NCBI GenBank assembly: GCA_023053575.1
Contig: JAKZAP010000016.1
Span: 8,118,046-8,182,045, forward strand
From: Branchinecta lynchi
Taxonomy: Eukaryota > Arthropoda > Branchiopoda > Anostraca > Branchinectidae
Direction of reading: 5' to 3'
DNA length: 64,000 nt
Of this stretch, positions 1 through 8,786 are shown piece after piece. Position numbers and translations under genes: made by a program. The number at the start of each line of letters is the position of its first letter. Within the stretch, counting starts at the first letter, position 1. The notes under the pieces were generated by a model, which ran no database searches, was not told where the DNA came from, and saw nothing but the letters and a program-made list of their open reading frames with translations.

Positions 1-16
1 GGAAGTTACGCCCCTG
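1..16. mobile_element. Right end of a hAT-like element (cut by window edge)
   Basis: The first bases contain AGTTACGCCCCTG, the same right terminus seen on the hAT-like element ending at 24106. Only the end is in the window, so orientation and length are unknown. Confidence 0.35.
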
Positions 17-91
17 GGTAAGATGGCTTTCTTTCTGTATTATGAATTTCCCTTTTACCTGTGAGTACTCCATACGGCTAGACTTCAGTAG

Positions 92-459
92 TTGCGTTTT
101 TGATCCGAATTCTCCGTTCCGAATTCTCGCTTCTGGATTCTCGATTCTCGTACAAATCACCGTTTTTCCTCCGCTGACATTCTCGCTTTTGACAAAAACA
201 CTAATTTTGCAGCTCGTCCGCAACCTGGTATACGTGTTTATGCATATTGAGCAGCGGCAACCTGTTGACCAATCAGGGAGGAGAACGCAGAGAGGAGGAT
301 AGAGAATTCGCCATCGGACCAACTTCTCGATTCTGCAGAATTGTGAGGCTTTCCCTGTTCTCGATTCTGACAAAAAAGAAAAGGAGAATTCACTTCATCT
401 GAATAGTCCAAAAACGCGGAATAGGAGAATCGCGAGGAGACTTCGGATCAAAAACGCAA
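92..459. mobile_element. MITE with TTGCGTTTTTGATCCGAA inverted ends
   Basis: An 18-bp terminal inverted repeat is perfect: TTGCGTTTTTGATCCGAA at 92-109 and its complement at 442-459. The interior carries repeated CGATTCTC/GAATTCTC-like words and no convincing ORF. The ends and short length fit a non-autonomous cut-and-paste element. Target duplication is not clear (TA-rich flanks). A related end may lie near 19712. It sits just upstream of the first recognised PRRC1 exon. Confidence 0.7.
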
Positions 460-480
460 TTAATAATTTATTTTTTATAG

Positions 481-674
481 TTCAGTCAGATCAGTATCCT
501 TTCAGTTTCTGTTGATATATCTACAAGTGATTCCATGGACCTTCTACCGCCACCAGCGCCGTTACCAGATTTTGTTGTCTCAGACGACGCGAGTGCTAGA
601 GAGAGGAAACCCGTACCAGACAAAGATGGTTCTATTGCCAGGGTGGCTGAAAAACCGAAGGAGTCTGCAAAAGT
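481..674 (+). CDS. PRRC1: PRRC1, first recognised coding exon
   Basis: Proline-rich and coiled-coil-containing protein 1. In animals PRRC1 is a cytoplasmic protein linked to ER exit sites/Golgi, and its C-terminal part has an inosine/xanthosine-triphosphatase-like (DUF84) fold. An ATG at 535 opens the frame and is followed by a proline-rich stretch (MDLLPPPAPLP). The frame is also open back to a T-rich acceptor TTTTTTATAG at 471-480, so a further upstream exon is possible; I therefore give 481. The donor is AAAGT|GTAAGT at 675 and the exon ends in phase 2. Six exons (535-674, 3151-3386, 7626-7728, 19529-19696, 21776-21939, 23296-23435) sum to 951 bp, exactly 317 codons with stop. Human PRRC1 is about 445 aa, so the proline-rich N-terminus here is short or incomplete. 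This exon is assigned by frame and context; its sequence is not conserved. Confidence 0.7.
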
Positions 675-679
675 GTAAG

Positions 680-1030
680 TTAGCTTGGAAGAAAAAAACA
701 ACAACCAAAAGGCCATCGCATGAAATTTTCGCCATTTCGTCTATTATTGTTATTATTAACTTCTTTTGCCATAAGCTAACATGCAAATAAGAAAAAACAA
801 AAAACTATGGTACAACATCAATGTCTCCAGCCTCCAAACTGGTAGATTATGGAAAATGGGGTTTGCTGCCAGGAGAATAATTTTAATTAGCTTGGTTGTT
901 TCTTGCTTTAGGAGAGAAAAAAAAAACTAAAAAGGAGCCATATTCAAATAATATTCAAAAAGGTAGGCTATAGTAATATCAGAACCAGAAGAATGAACAA
1001 GAGACACCAGTTTTTGGCAAATCGCTCGCG
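680..1030. other. PRRC1 intron 1, unassigned AT-rich sequence
   Basis: No gene or repeat end was recognised between the exon 1 donor and the tRNA-like segment; A-rich runs near 910-930. Confidence 0.5.
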
Positions 1031-1105
1031 GACCTGGTGTTTCAGTTGGTAGCGCGACGCTCTTGTAAAGCAAAGTTCACGGGTTCAAGTCAGACCCTAG
1101 GAGTA
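1030..1105 (+). repeat. tRNA-derived (tRNA-Thr-like) segment, possible SINE head
   Basis: TTTCAGTTGGTAGCGC near 1040-1055 resembles a Pol III A box, and GGGTTCAAGTC at 1081-1091 resembles a B box. Between them is a 7-base anticodon-like loop CTTGTAA, whose centre TGT would read threonine. The T-stem and acceptor stem do not pair, so it is not an intact tRNA gene. It could be a tRNA pseudogene or the head of a tRNA-derived SINE. No clear tail was found. Confidence 0.4.
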
Positions 1106-1134
1106 TTTTCTATTTTGCGACTTATGATAAAGCT

Positions 1135-1320
1135 AGAATACTGGTGAAGATTTTATTTTGAGAAAAAATCGACTATTTTTGCGAAACATCAACTGTCTTA
1201 AAGAAATATTGACTGTTTTTGCAAAAAAATCGTGGCGCTTTATGCAGACTTAGTCATTTTTTACCGACCGGCCGACAACATTGAGGGGGGGGGGGTGAGG
1301 TCCCCCGCATAGGTGAGGCC
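1135..1320 (-). mobile_element. Family G (hAT-like) fragment
   Basis: Repeated AAAAATCGACT/AACTGTTTT words, a TTTTTACCGACCGGCCGACA block and a G10 tract match the complete family G element at 29959-30419. Terminal CAGGGGCG is not seen, so this is partial. Confidence 0.6.
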
Positions 1321-2285
1321 CTGCTTGTCAGGCAAAAAACTTAAGCTCAAAAACGAATTTAGTATATCTCCTTACCCCTATATCAAACCTCTAATCAACT
1401 CTAGATAAAACTTTTGCTTATAACCAATTTTCCGGTTTCAGCCGGATTCCGGGTGACATATCTGTCCGGGTGGGAAATGATTTTCATTTACCGATTCAGC
1501 ATGCCTTCTCACCCCTTAATCGAACATCTGATCAACTTATGATTTCCCTATAAATGTTCAGCATATCTTCTTACCCCTACATTGAACATCTGATCAACTT
1601 CAAATAAAACTTTTATTTAAAGGGCACCTGAACAATGAAACCATACTTGAACATACCATGGAAAATGCATTCAGACATGGCCACGGAGTTCATTCACATC
1701 TTGTACAGCGCTGGCCGAATCGTATTGGAATTTCTTCTAGATATATGTTTGGGCTTAACTGGTTAAAAAATTCCAGAAGAAAGGTTGATTGGAGACATTT
1801 GTTAATTTCTGAAATTGTTCGGTACTGAAATAAGGACAGATGCAAAATGGAGCAAAAATCATAGCTTGGAAACATTATTTCGTATTTGGATTGGGTTTTC
1901 TGCAGGCAATGTTAACGGAAGTCATACGTATAGGGATGATACTTGGTACTCTTCATTCAGGTGTCCTTTAACATACTTTCCGGCTTTAGCCGGGCAAACC
2001 ACTTGTCCGGCGAGAAAATTACTTCATTCGTGTTCAGCATGTCTTCTTACACCTAAATCGACTATCTCATTGGCTGTTAAAAAAAGTATTTGTTTAGCCC
2101 CTTAATTTAAACCCCTTAAATGTAGGGCTACAGAACCCATCTACGAACCCGACCTGTCCTTTGACCCGAAGAATCCGCACACCAAGTTTCTCATTTTCAT
2201 TCTCTTCGACAGTTATCGTGCTGACAGGCGGGCGGACTACGAAGTCATAGGCGCCACTTACGTTTTGCGATCCCAAAAACAAATT
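1321..2285 (-). mobile_element. Family A element, minus orientation, interrupted by a family B element
   Basis: On the minus strand the order is TTTTTGGGATCGCAAAACG (2285 downward), the CCTATGACTTCG box, a GTCCGCCCGCC tract and then the AAAGTTTTAT/GATTAGATGTTCG modules. These are all hallmarks of the family A copies at 16391 and 34461. It is split at a TTAA by the family B insertion 1621-1967. The far end is eroded. Confidence 0.75.
1621..1967 (+). mobile_element. Family B MITE (AGGGCACCTGAAC ends, TTAA target)
   Basis: It begins AGGGCACCTGAAC and ends TTCAGGTGTCCT, flanked on both sides by TTAA (1617-1620, 1968-1971). The TTAA duplication with AGG-starting ends is typical of Kolobok-like rather than piggyBac (CCY-starting) elements. 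It is 347 bp and non-autonomous. A 441-bp relative lies in the opposite orientation at 29441-29881. Confidence 0.8.
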
Positions 2286-2630
2286 CATTCTATTTATTGT
2301 CGTTTCTGTAAGTTAAGCACGAATACAATAGGTCAGTTCTGTAGGTAGGTGTTGTCGTAATCTTTTTGTTTGTTTGTTTTCCTCTTACTGTAGTGTTTCC
2401 TTCTTCTTTTCTATCTTTATTCCTACTCCGTCTATGACTTGGTCTTTTTGATGGGTGAAAAACATAATTATTATTATTTCATAAGATCATATTTTCATTG
2501 TGTGTTTTATTCTTTGTTTTATGTCTCTTCAAGTTTTTTAATTCATAGCACTGAACTGCAAATAAATTAAACAAGCATTCTCGAGAATAAAAATTCGGAC
2601 GTGCAGTGCTTGTTAATAATATTATCTGTC
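2286..2630. other. PRRC1 intron 1, AT-rich sequence without recognised element
   Basis: T-rich sequence with (GTTT)n around 2367-2380; nothing else supported. Confidence 0.5.
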
Positions 2631-2750
2631 AATGCAAAACGGATACTTCAGCTACATTTTCATAAAATGTAGCTGACTTACCGTATCCGTTTTGCATTGT
2701 CAAGTATGATTCCCAGTCAGCTTGGGCTGAAGGAATATCGACCAATAATT
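2631..2750 (+). mobile_element. Family L hairpin element
   Basis: AATGCAAAACGGATAC (2631 on) pairs with GTATCCGTTTTGCATT (to about 2698), enclosing CAGCTACATTTT/AAAATGTAGCTG, so nearly all of the 68 bp folds into one stem. A conserved single-stranded tail follows (CAGTCAGCTTGGGCT at about 2715-2730, then GGAATAT). Hairpin plus tail recurs at 31795, 37422 and 53100. Confidence 0.7.
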
Positions 2751-2769
2751 TTATCTTAAACACAACAAC

Positions 2770-3150
2770 ATAATCTTTATACCCAATAAATTGAGAATTA
2801 ATGTGACATAATATCATCTTACCTAATATAATCTAACATGTATAATTTAACCTGCCATCTACCAAATACTCCTCTTCTCTGAAAAAAAGGCTACGACAAA
2901 CAATATGACATGTAAGTTAGAATGCCTACAATTGTGATCAACTTACGCACACGAAGCAATATTCAGCGAGATCCTCCACACTCTTTTAGGTGTGGATGAT
3001 CTTGTTATATTTATAACACAATTAATATGTCATTATCACACTATTATGCCTGGGTGCCCTTGTACTTATATTTACTGTCCTGACGCCTGTCCTGACACCT
3101 GCTGCACGCAGTAAATTCAGTCATTAATTCACATGCTTTGACTTTTGCAG
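2770..3150. other. PRRC1 intron 1 end
   Basis: AT-rich sequence with a short CCACACTCTTTTAGGTGTGG stem near 2977-2996. It ends in the exon 2 acceptor CTTTTGCAG at 3150. Confidence 0.5.
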
Positions 3151-3386
3151 AGTAACACACGAACCCAAAGTCATGGAGATCAGTGGAGTTACGATTGTTG
3201 AAGAGGAAGAGAAGAATGAACCCACAATGTCTTCCATATTTAGCTGGGTTAGATCATCAATCCCCATGCCAACAATGCCCGCACATTTACCAGGAAGAGA
3301 TATAATGGATAGAATAACAGAAAAGGCCAAAACCACAATGGATTCTGTTATTACAACGTTGGATCCACAGATGAAGGAAATTATTA
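3151..3386 (+). CDS. PRRC1: PRRC1 exon 2
   Basis: Acceptor ACTTTTGCAG|AGTAAC; joining to exon 1 in phase 2 reads KVVTHEPKVMEISG. The conserved block ITEKAKTTMDSVITTLDPQM is diagnostic for PRRC1, where vertebrates have a TK..VESMITTLDPGM segment just before the catalytic-fold domain. The donor is ATTA|GTATGT at 3387, phase 1. Confidence 0.92.
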
Positions 3387-3802
3387 GTATGTACATTTTA
3401 TTTATTTGAGTGGGTGTAAGAGAAGTGTTGGTCCCGTCAGTTTAGCCACCACGTCGTTTCATTGACCAACTCTGCCAGTTCTTCCATTTTTCCGACGTCA
3501 GTAGAATCTGAGCTTCTGGTCTTCTGACCCCTGTTTTTGGCAAGTGGATTGGACGGAAACGTTCCGCCACGTGGATGGGGTTGATGGGCTTCGAGGATGC
3601 CGGCCTCCTTGTACTGTACCCAGGAGAACGACCTTTAGGTGTAAGGATTAAGGGAGACAAGTGAATACCCAGTTAGAAAGTGGCAGAGTGAGGGGGCCGG
3701 TACTCTGGGGTCCTAACCCTTCCTTCCAGAAGACTGCCAGGAGGTCGAGAACTGACGAATGGATAAACTAAATTGTCAGATTTGTTGGCTGAACTATTGG
3801 GT
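3387..3802. other. PRRC1 intron 2 start, unassigned
   Basis: Moderately GC-richer sequence (3420-3740) without a convincing ORF or repeat end. It may be part of the adjoining LINE copy's neighbourhood. Confidence 0.35.
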
Positions 3803-4351
3803 ATGAATGAATGAATTTATTTCATGAAAAAACCCTTGGGGTCATGGCAACAAAACAAGAAAAAACACAACAAACTACAAAAATCGCTCTCTATGGGACA
3901 AGCCAACGTTGAGGAATCTAGCCACCTTACGGATATCCCCCATATTTGTACTTCCAATTTTTTCTACTAGCCACTCCTCCCTAGTAATTCCCACCCCAAA
4001 TAATTCGACCCTTAAATCACTCAATCCTTCACATTCACACATAAAGTGGAACACATCCTCATCGACCTTTCCACATATCGGGCAAAAGTAAGGGCCATTC
4101 TTTAACCTATTTTTTCCTATAAACCTTCTTTTCTCCCCAATAGCTAATACTCCCCCCCTTAAACTCACCATCCACTTCAAATCTACTCCCAACAACCCAG
4201 CTTTAAAGTAAATTTCCTCCCCCCAAACATCTTTTGCCTTTGCATAAAACCGTAGAGAATGAACTGAGGGGTGGCTAAACCGATGGTGGCTGACTGGACG
4301 TGTGGCCCCGCTGTTGGATTTGAAAGAAGTGGTGGATAATCTAAATGACAA
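3803..4351 (-). pseudogene. 5'-truncated LINE, C-terminal zinc-knuckle end of a reverse transcriptase ORF
   Basis: On the minus strand an open frame of about 158 codons (4351 to 3875) contains CPICGKVDEDVFHFMCEC. This is the C-x2-C-x8-H-x3-C knuckle at the C-terminus of many non-LTR reverse transcriptases (zf-RVT type). The reading ends before a short 3' UTR and an (ATTC)n-type tail, seen on the + strand as ATGAATGAATGAATT at 3803-3817. The RT core is missing, so this is a dead 3' fragment. A second frame continues to 4374, suggesting a frameshift. Confidence 0.75.
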
Positions 4352-4374
4352 GGGGTGCTATTTGTGGCAGACAA

Positions 4375-4863
4375 TTTTTCTGCTTTGATCGGCTTGATGA
4401 ATTTGAATATTTAGATCGCGCGCGATCGTAACCAAATCATGAAATACGACGCTCCTTCTGAGAACAGTTTCCCAGAAAAATATATAACTTATAGGTAGAG
4501 TGACGGATGATAAGAATCTATCCGGCAAGTAGCTTTACATCAGTTTTAGGCTCTTTCTTGAAATCGATGATTGATCTCTCTAACCTTTTGAGTTATCGAT
4601 TGGCTCAGTTATCGGACGTGTTAGGCCAACGGGTTCAGGACTATTTATCTGTCGATATAACTTTTATCTCGCCCGAAGCATATCAGCAATAGTCCCAATT
4701 CAGTTCGATGGTTTGGATCTAGATAGATCCTGGATATTGTTATTAACTATTATCTTAGTATAGCATTATATTAAGCGTATTAAGTATATTTGAATATGCA
4801 TTTGGGCTTCAGCCCACTCTGTGCTTAATATGTATTAGATTTCTATTTTGTATTTTGTTTTAT
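4375..4863. other. PRRC1 intron 2, unassigned
   Basis: AT-rich sequence between the LINE fragment and the family D copy; a short open frame 4507-4692 has no recognisable domain. Confidence 0.4.
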
Positions 4864-7083
4864 TATGGCACTTGAGCTTACTCAAGTTCCATATAGCGAT
4901 TGTAATTTCTGTCCGTCAGTCGGTCTGTCGGTCCCGGTTTTGCTAGTTCGGGCACTTCCAGATAAGCTAGGACGATGAAACTTGGCAGGCATATCAGGAA
5001 CTAGACTTAAATTAGAAATAGTTGCTTCCCCGATCCGACCATCTGGAGGGGAGTGGAAGGAGGGGGAATCCGGAAAAAATAGGAAAAATTAGATATTTTT
5101 AGCTTACGAACGGGTGATCGGATCTTAATGAAACTTGATATAAGGAAGGACTTCGTGTATCAGACCCTCCATTTTAAATCCAGACCGGATCCGGTGACAT
5201 TGGGGGGAGTTGGAGGGGGAAACCGGAAATCTTGGAAAACACTTAGAGTGGAGGGACCCGGTTGAAACTTGGTGGAAAGTACAAGCAAAAGTCCTGGATA
5301 CGTGACTGATATAACCGGAACGGATCCGCTCACTTTGGGGGAGTTGGGGGGGGGGAGAAGTCCGAATTTGTAGTGATTCCGCTAGTTCCGTGCTTCCTGA
5401 TGTGCTGGGACGATGGAAATTGACAGGCATGTCTGGGACCCGACCAGATTAAATAGGAAATCGTCAATTCCCCGATTCGACCTTCTGGGGGGTGGGGCGT
5501 GGAGGGAGGGTGAAGCCAAAATTTTAGGTATTTTTAGCTTGCGAACGGGTGATCGGATCTTGATGAAAGTTGATATTTAGGATGACCTCGTGTCTCAGAC
5601 ATCCCACTTTAAATCCGGGCCGGATCCGATGACACTGGGGGGAGTTGGAGGAGGGAACCGGAAATTTTGAGAAACGCTTAGAGTGGAGGGATCGGGATGA
5701 AAGTTGGTGGGAAAAACAAGCACAAGTCCTAGACACGTCATTGACATAACCGGACCGGATCAGGGCACTGTGGGGGAGTTGGGGTGGGGGTCCGGATTTC
5801 TAGCGATCCCGCGGAGTTCGGCATACTTCCTGATGTCCTAGGGCGATGATACTTGGCAGGTTAGTCAGGGATCCGAACAGATTGACTTGAGAACAGCCGT
5901 TTCCGCGACCCGACCATCGTGGGGGGAGTGGGTGGATGGGGAGTCCGTAATCTAATGGCGTGCATAACTTTTGAACGGGTGATCGGACTTGAATGAAACT
6001 TGTCTGGTGAGCTATCGCCTCGGACGTTCAGTGTCACGTCCGGGTCGGGTCCGATACCTGTGGGGATGGAGGGGGGGGGGGAGAACTCAAGAAACTCTAA
6101 AAGCAGAGGGATTGGGACGAAACTTAATGGATGGAACAAGCATTAGGCCTAGATGAAATTGACGGAGCCAGATGGTTTTGGGGCTTTGTGGGGGGAGTTG
6201 GAGGGGGTTTCCTGGAATTCCGGTAGTCGTGAGTTAGAATAGTTCCAGATGTAAAACGACAACGAAACTTTGCAGGCATATTAGCGACCCGAATTATCTT
6301 GACTTAAGAACCTGACACAACATACCCCCGGAAACTTCCGTTTCTAGATTAGATCCGAGCATTTTTTGGGGAGCAAGAGAAGAGAAATATGGAAATTGAC
6401 TTCTATAAATTGCAAACGAGTGATCTGATTCGAGTGAAACTTCATGGGTGATACGAATCGATGGCCTCGACATGTAAAACATGCGTTCGAACCATATGCG
6501 ACCACGATTAGGGGAATTGGGGGTGGGGGGACTTTTGACATGCACAAAAACCAAACGGATGGACCGAATGAGATGCAAATTCGACAGCGCCGAGTTTATG
6601 CGGCCTAGAATTGTTATTCGGCGTCCAAACCGGATTCCGCCAAGGTAGGGGGGGTACTGGAAACTTGCAGATAGGCTAAGCTCCAAGGTAGGGGGGGGGG
6701 GGGGTACCAGAACTTTCCAAAAATGCTCAGATTCGAGTAAAACTTGATAGATGGTATAAAAGAAGATGCTTTAGGTGGTCGATTTTTTATATTCCGAACC
6801 AGATTCGGCCACGGTAGGTGGAGATAGAGTGGGTACCGGAAATCGTGTAGCACGTCTAGTGACCAAACAAATGGATTTATTGGGGTGAAAGTTTGAACAG
6901 TCATGTGCATTTGCTACAGACAATCGAGATGATGCCGGAACTGCTCAGAAATGAGTGAAACTAAATATCCTATTTCTATTTCCGAACCGCATTTTTGGAT
7001 GGCGGGTGTATTTTGTGACGTTCTCATCTACTTTCTTGTACAGCCTACTCGTACAATTGCCATATGAGCTCGTAGCTCTTGTT
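4864..7083 (+). mobile_element. Family D element, copy 1 (older, shorter)
   Basis: It starts with the perfect hairpin TATGGCACTTGAG-CTTA-CTCAAGT(T)CCATA and a TGTCCGTCAGTCGGTC tract. A GATGAAACTTGGCAGGCAT box follows, then several degenerate modules of about 150 bp built around GAACGGGTGATCGGAT...GATGAAA and GTTGG(A)GGG(G). It ends ...GCCATATGAGCTCGTAGCTC at 7061-7080, then TTGTT. It is clearly the same element as 26602, 44855 (reverse) and 47961 but more diverged. Frames within it are proline-rich by-products of the G tracts, not genes. Confidence 0.85.
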
Positions 7084-7196
7084 TATTTATTTATTTTATT
7101 TCTATCCTCCAAAATCGACGACTACATGACAAAGAAAATAGCACAGAAATATGCACACAATTACAACAATAGGTAGCCTACGCATATTCATACATG

Positions 7197-7362
7197 CACT
7201 GTAAAAAGTTCTCACAGTAAGGATTAAAGTTAACTGCAGTATTTGCTACTGGGATTAATCTTATCTCTACTGGGTTAAGATTAATCCGAATTAGAGATAA
7301 TCTTATCTGTTCGAGACAAGATTATGCCCAGTAGCAGATACTGCAAGATTTTTTTGTACAGT
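7197..7362. mobile_element. Family F fold-back MITE, copy 1
   Basis: Ends CACTGTAAAAAGTT and TTTTTTTGTACAGT are inverted. Inside, TTTGCTACTGGGATTAATC and GCCCAGTAGCAGATA form a second inverted pair around AGATAATCTTATCT. Relatives lie at 58085, 58613 and the window end. Confidence 0.75.
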
Positions 7363-7625
7363 TTATCAATAATAAAACTCATGTTTAATTAGAATATTAA
7401 TCAGTGGGGAAAAGTGTATAAGAAAAGAACAAATACTCAACTCTCTGTCATTGGTCAGCTCCCTCCAGCATAGTACAGAAAAATACTTCTGTGTTGATAA
7501 CAGCAGGTAGCAGTAGTGTGGTGATTACCTGTTCAAGAATGTGTAAAATGAAACTGTCCAGGGTTCGTTTGCAACGCACATTAATGTGGCATAGTGGTCG
7601 TGGATTCTTCACCTTTTTTTTTCAG
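7363..7625. other. PRRC1 intron 2 end
   Basis: Unassigned intronic sequence ending in the pyrimidine-rich acceptor CTTTTTTTTTCAG at 7625. Confidence 0.6.
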
Positions 7626-7728
7626 ATTCAGGAGGAGATATTGAAATAATTGTCACTTCCATGAACGAAGAGAAACTGAGCGGAGTACGTCTAGCATTCC
7701 AAGATGTTTTCGGGAAGGCAACAGTTAG
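7626..7728 (+). CDS. PRRC1: PRRC1 exon 3 (start of the NTPase-like domain)
   Basis: Reads NSGGDIEIIVTSMNEEKL and then GVRLAFQDVFGKATV. It matches the vertebrate PRRC1 segment SGGELDIVVTSNKEVKV...VRDAFQEVFG and corresponds to the nucleotide-binding start of the DUF84/ITPase-like fold (VTSxNxxK). Whether PRRC1 still hydrolyses nucleotides is not known to me. The donor is TTAG|GTATGT at 7729, phase 2. Confidence 0.95.
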
Positions 7729-7847
7729 GTATGTATGTAGTAGCAGGAAGGGATAAAGCTACTAAAGGTTAAGTTCCGACACCGGCTGAGATCGGAAAAT
7801 AGCATCGAGACAGTAATTTAGGAACACGTATCCCATCCGAAGGCGAG

Positions 7848-8133
7848 GAGCGTGTTCCACCCTACTTACCGTAGTTACTACGCATGACGTCACGAATTCT
7901 GGCTTTTTGCCGTCAAGGCTGGAACGATTTTTCTATTTTCCAGCAGGATCTCACGCCAGGGGTGAATCCGACCAATCACGTGACAGAGATGCGTAGTTAC
8001 TACGCTCCCGAGCATGGTAAGCAAATAGTAACTGTTAGTTACTATTCCAACAAGGTTGGAACGGTCAGCGTAGTAACTTTTCATGAGCATGGAGCGGAAA
8101 TAGTAACTATTGTTAGAAGGGTGGAACACGCTC
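7848..8133 (+). mobile_element. Family E MITE, copy 1 (GAGCGTGTTCCACCC ends)
   Basis: Ends GAGCGTGTTCCACCCT (7848) and AGGGTGGAACACGCTC (to 8133) are perfect inverted repeats. GAG flanks both sides (7845-7847, 8134-8136), a possible 3-bp duplication as in PIF/Harbinger elements. The interior holds repeated TAGTTACTACGC and ACGCATGACGTCACGAATTC words. Copies or parts lie at 21330, 26553/29886 and 63691. Confidence 0.8.
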
Positions 8134-8246
8134 GAGGTAAGCTAGGAAAAATACAGCGAGGCATGCGATATTTGCAGCGAGGCTGGTATTTTTAAATGGC
8201 CGTCGAACTTGTGATTCCGCTATTAAACGAGATGGAGGTAGAGCTG

Positions 8247-8362
8247 CTGACTCGGACTCTGGACTCCTTTTTGATGGACTCGGATTCGTGTCGGTCTCGT
8301 CGTTTAAGGAGCAGGACTCGGACTCATCTCTTGTCGGAATCCGGCAGAGTCACGAGTCCAAG
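8247..8362 (+). repeat. Degenerate GGACTCGGACTCG repeat (family Q), copy 1
   Basis: GACTCGGACTC, GATGGACTCGGATTCG, GGTCTCGTCG and AGGACTCGGACTC recur in a short block. Similar blocks lie at 15858 and, inverted, at 19330. The frame through it is low-complexity and not treated as a gene. Confidence 0.55.
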
Positions 8363-8786
8363 TAAACGTCTTGGCGTGGCAATTTTAGAATAAAAGAAGT
8401 CTCCAGAGACCAATTAAAGAGATTGGCCTCCGAATACGAGTTGGACGTATAAACGTAGCATCTATTCAATTCAATTCAATTCAATTTATTTTCAAAAATT
8501 CGCTCACGGACGAAGCCGAACATTGAATTTCTTCCGTCATGTATAACTTAACAATTAACTAATGTTAAAACAACTATAACTAATGTTATTCATTTGGTCA
8601 ATGTACATGTATCTCACAATAAAACTCTAAGTAAAACCTTCAATCATACGTAACATGTCAACTTATCAAAACATCTATAAACAAAACTCATAATTCGGTC
8701 AAATTCACCCCAAACTAAAAACTAGATAATATCAAAAATTATTATATTTACAATTCAATAACAGCACACACAAAAATACGATTAAA

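Noticed and set aside
1030..1105. Functional tRNA-Thr gene
   Set aside because: The anticodon-like loop and boxes are present but T-stem and acceptor stem do not pair; reported only as a tRNA-derived segment.
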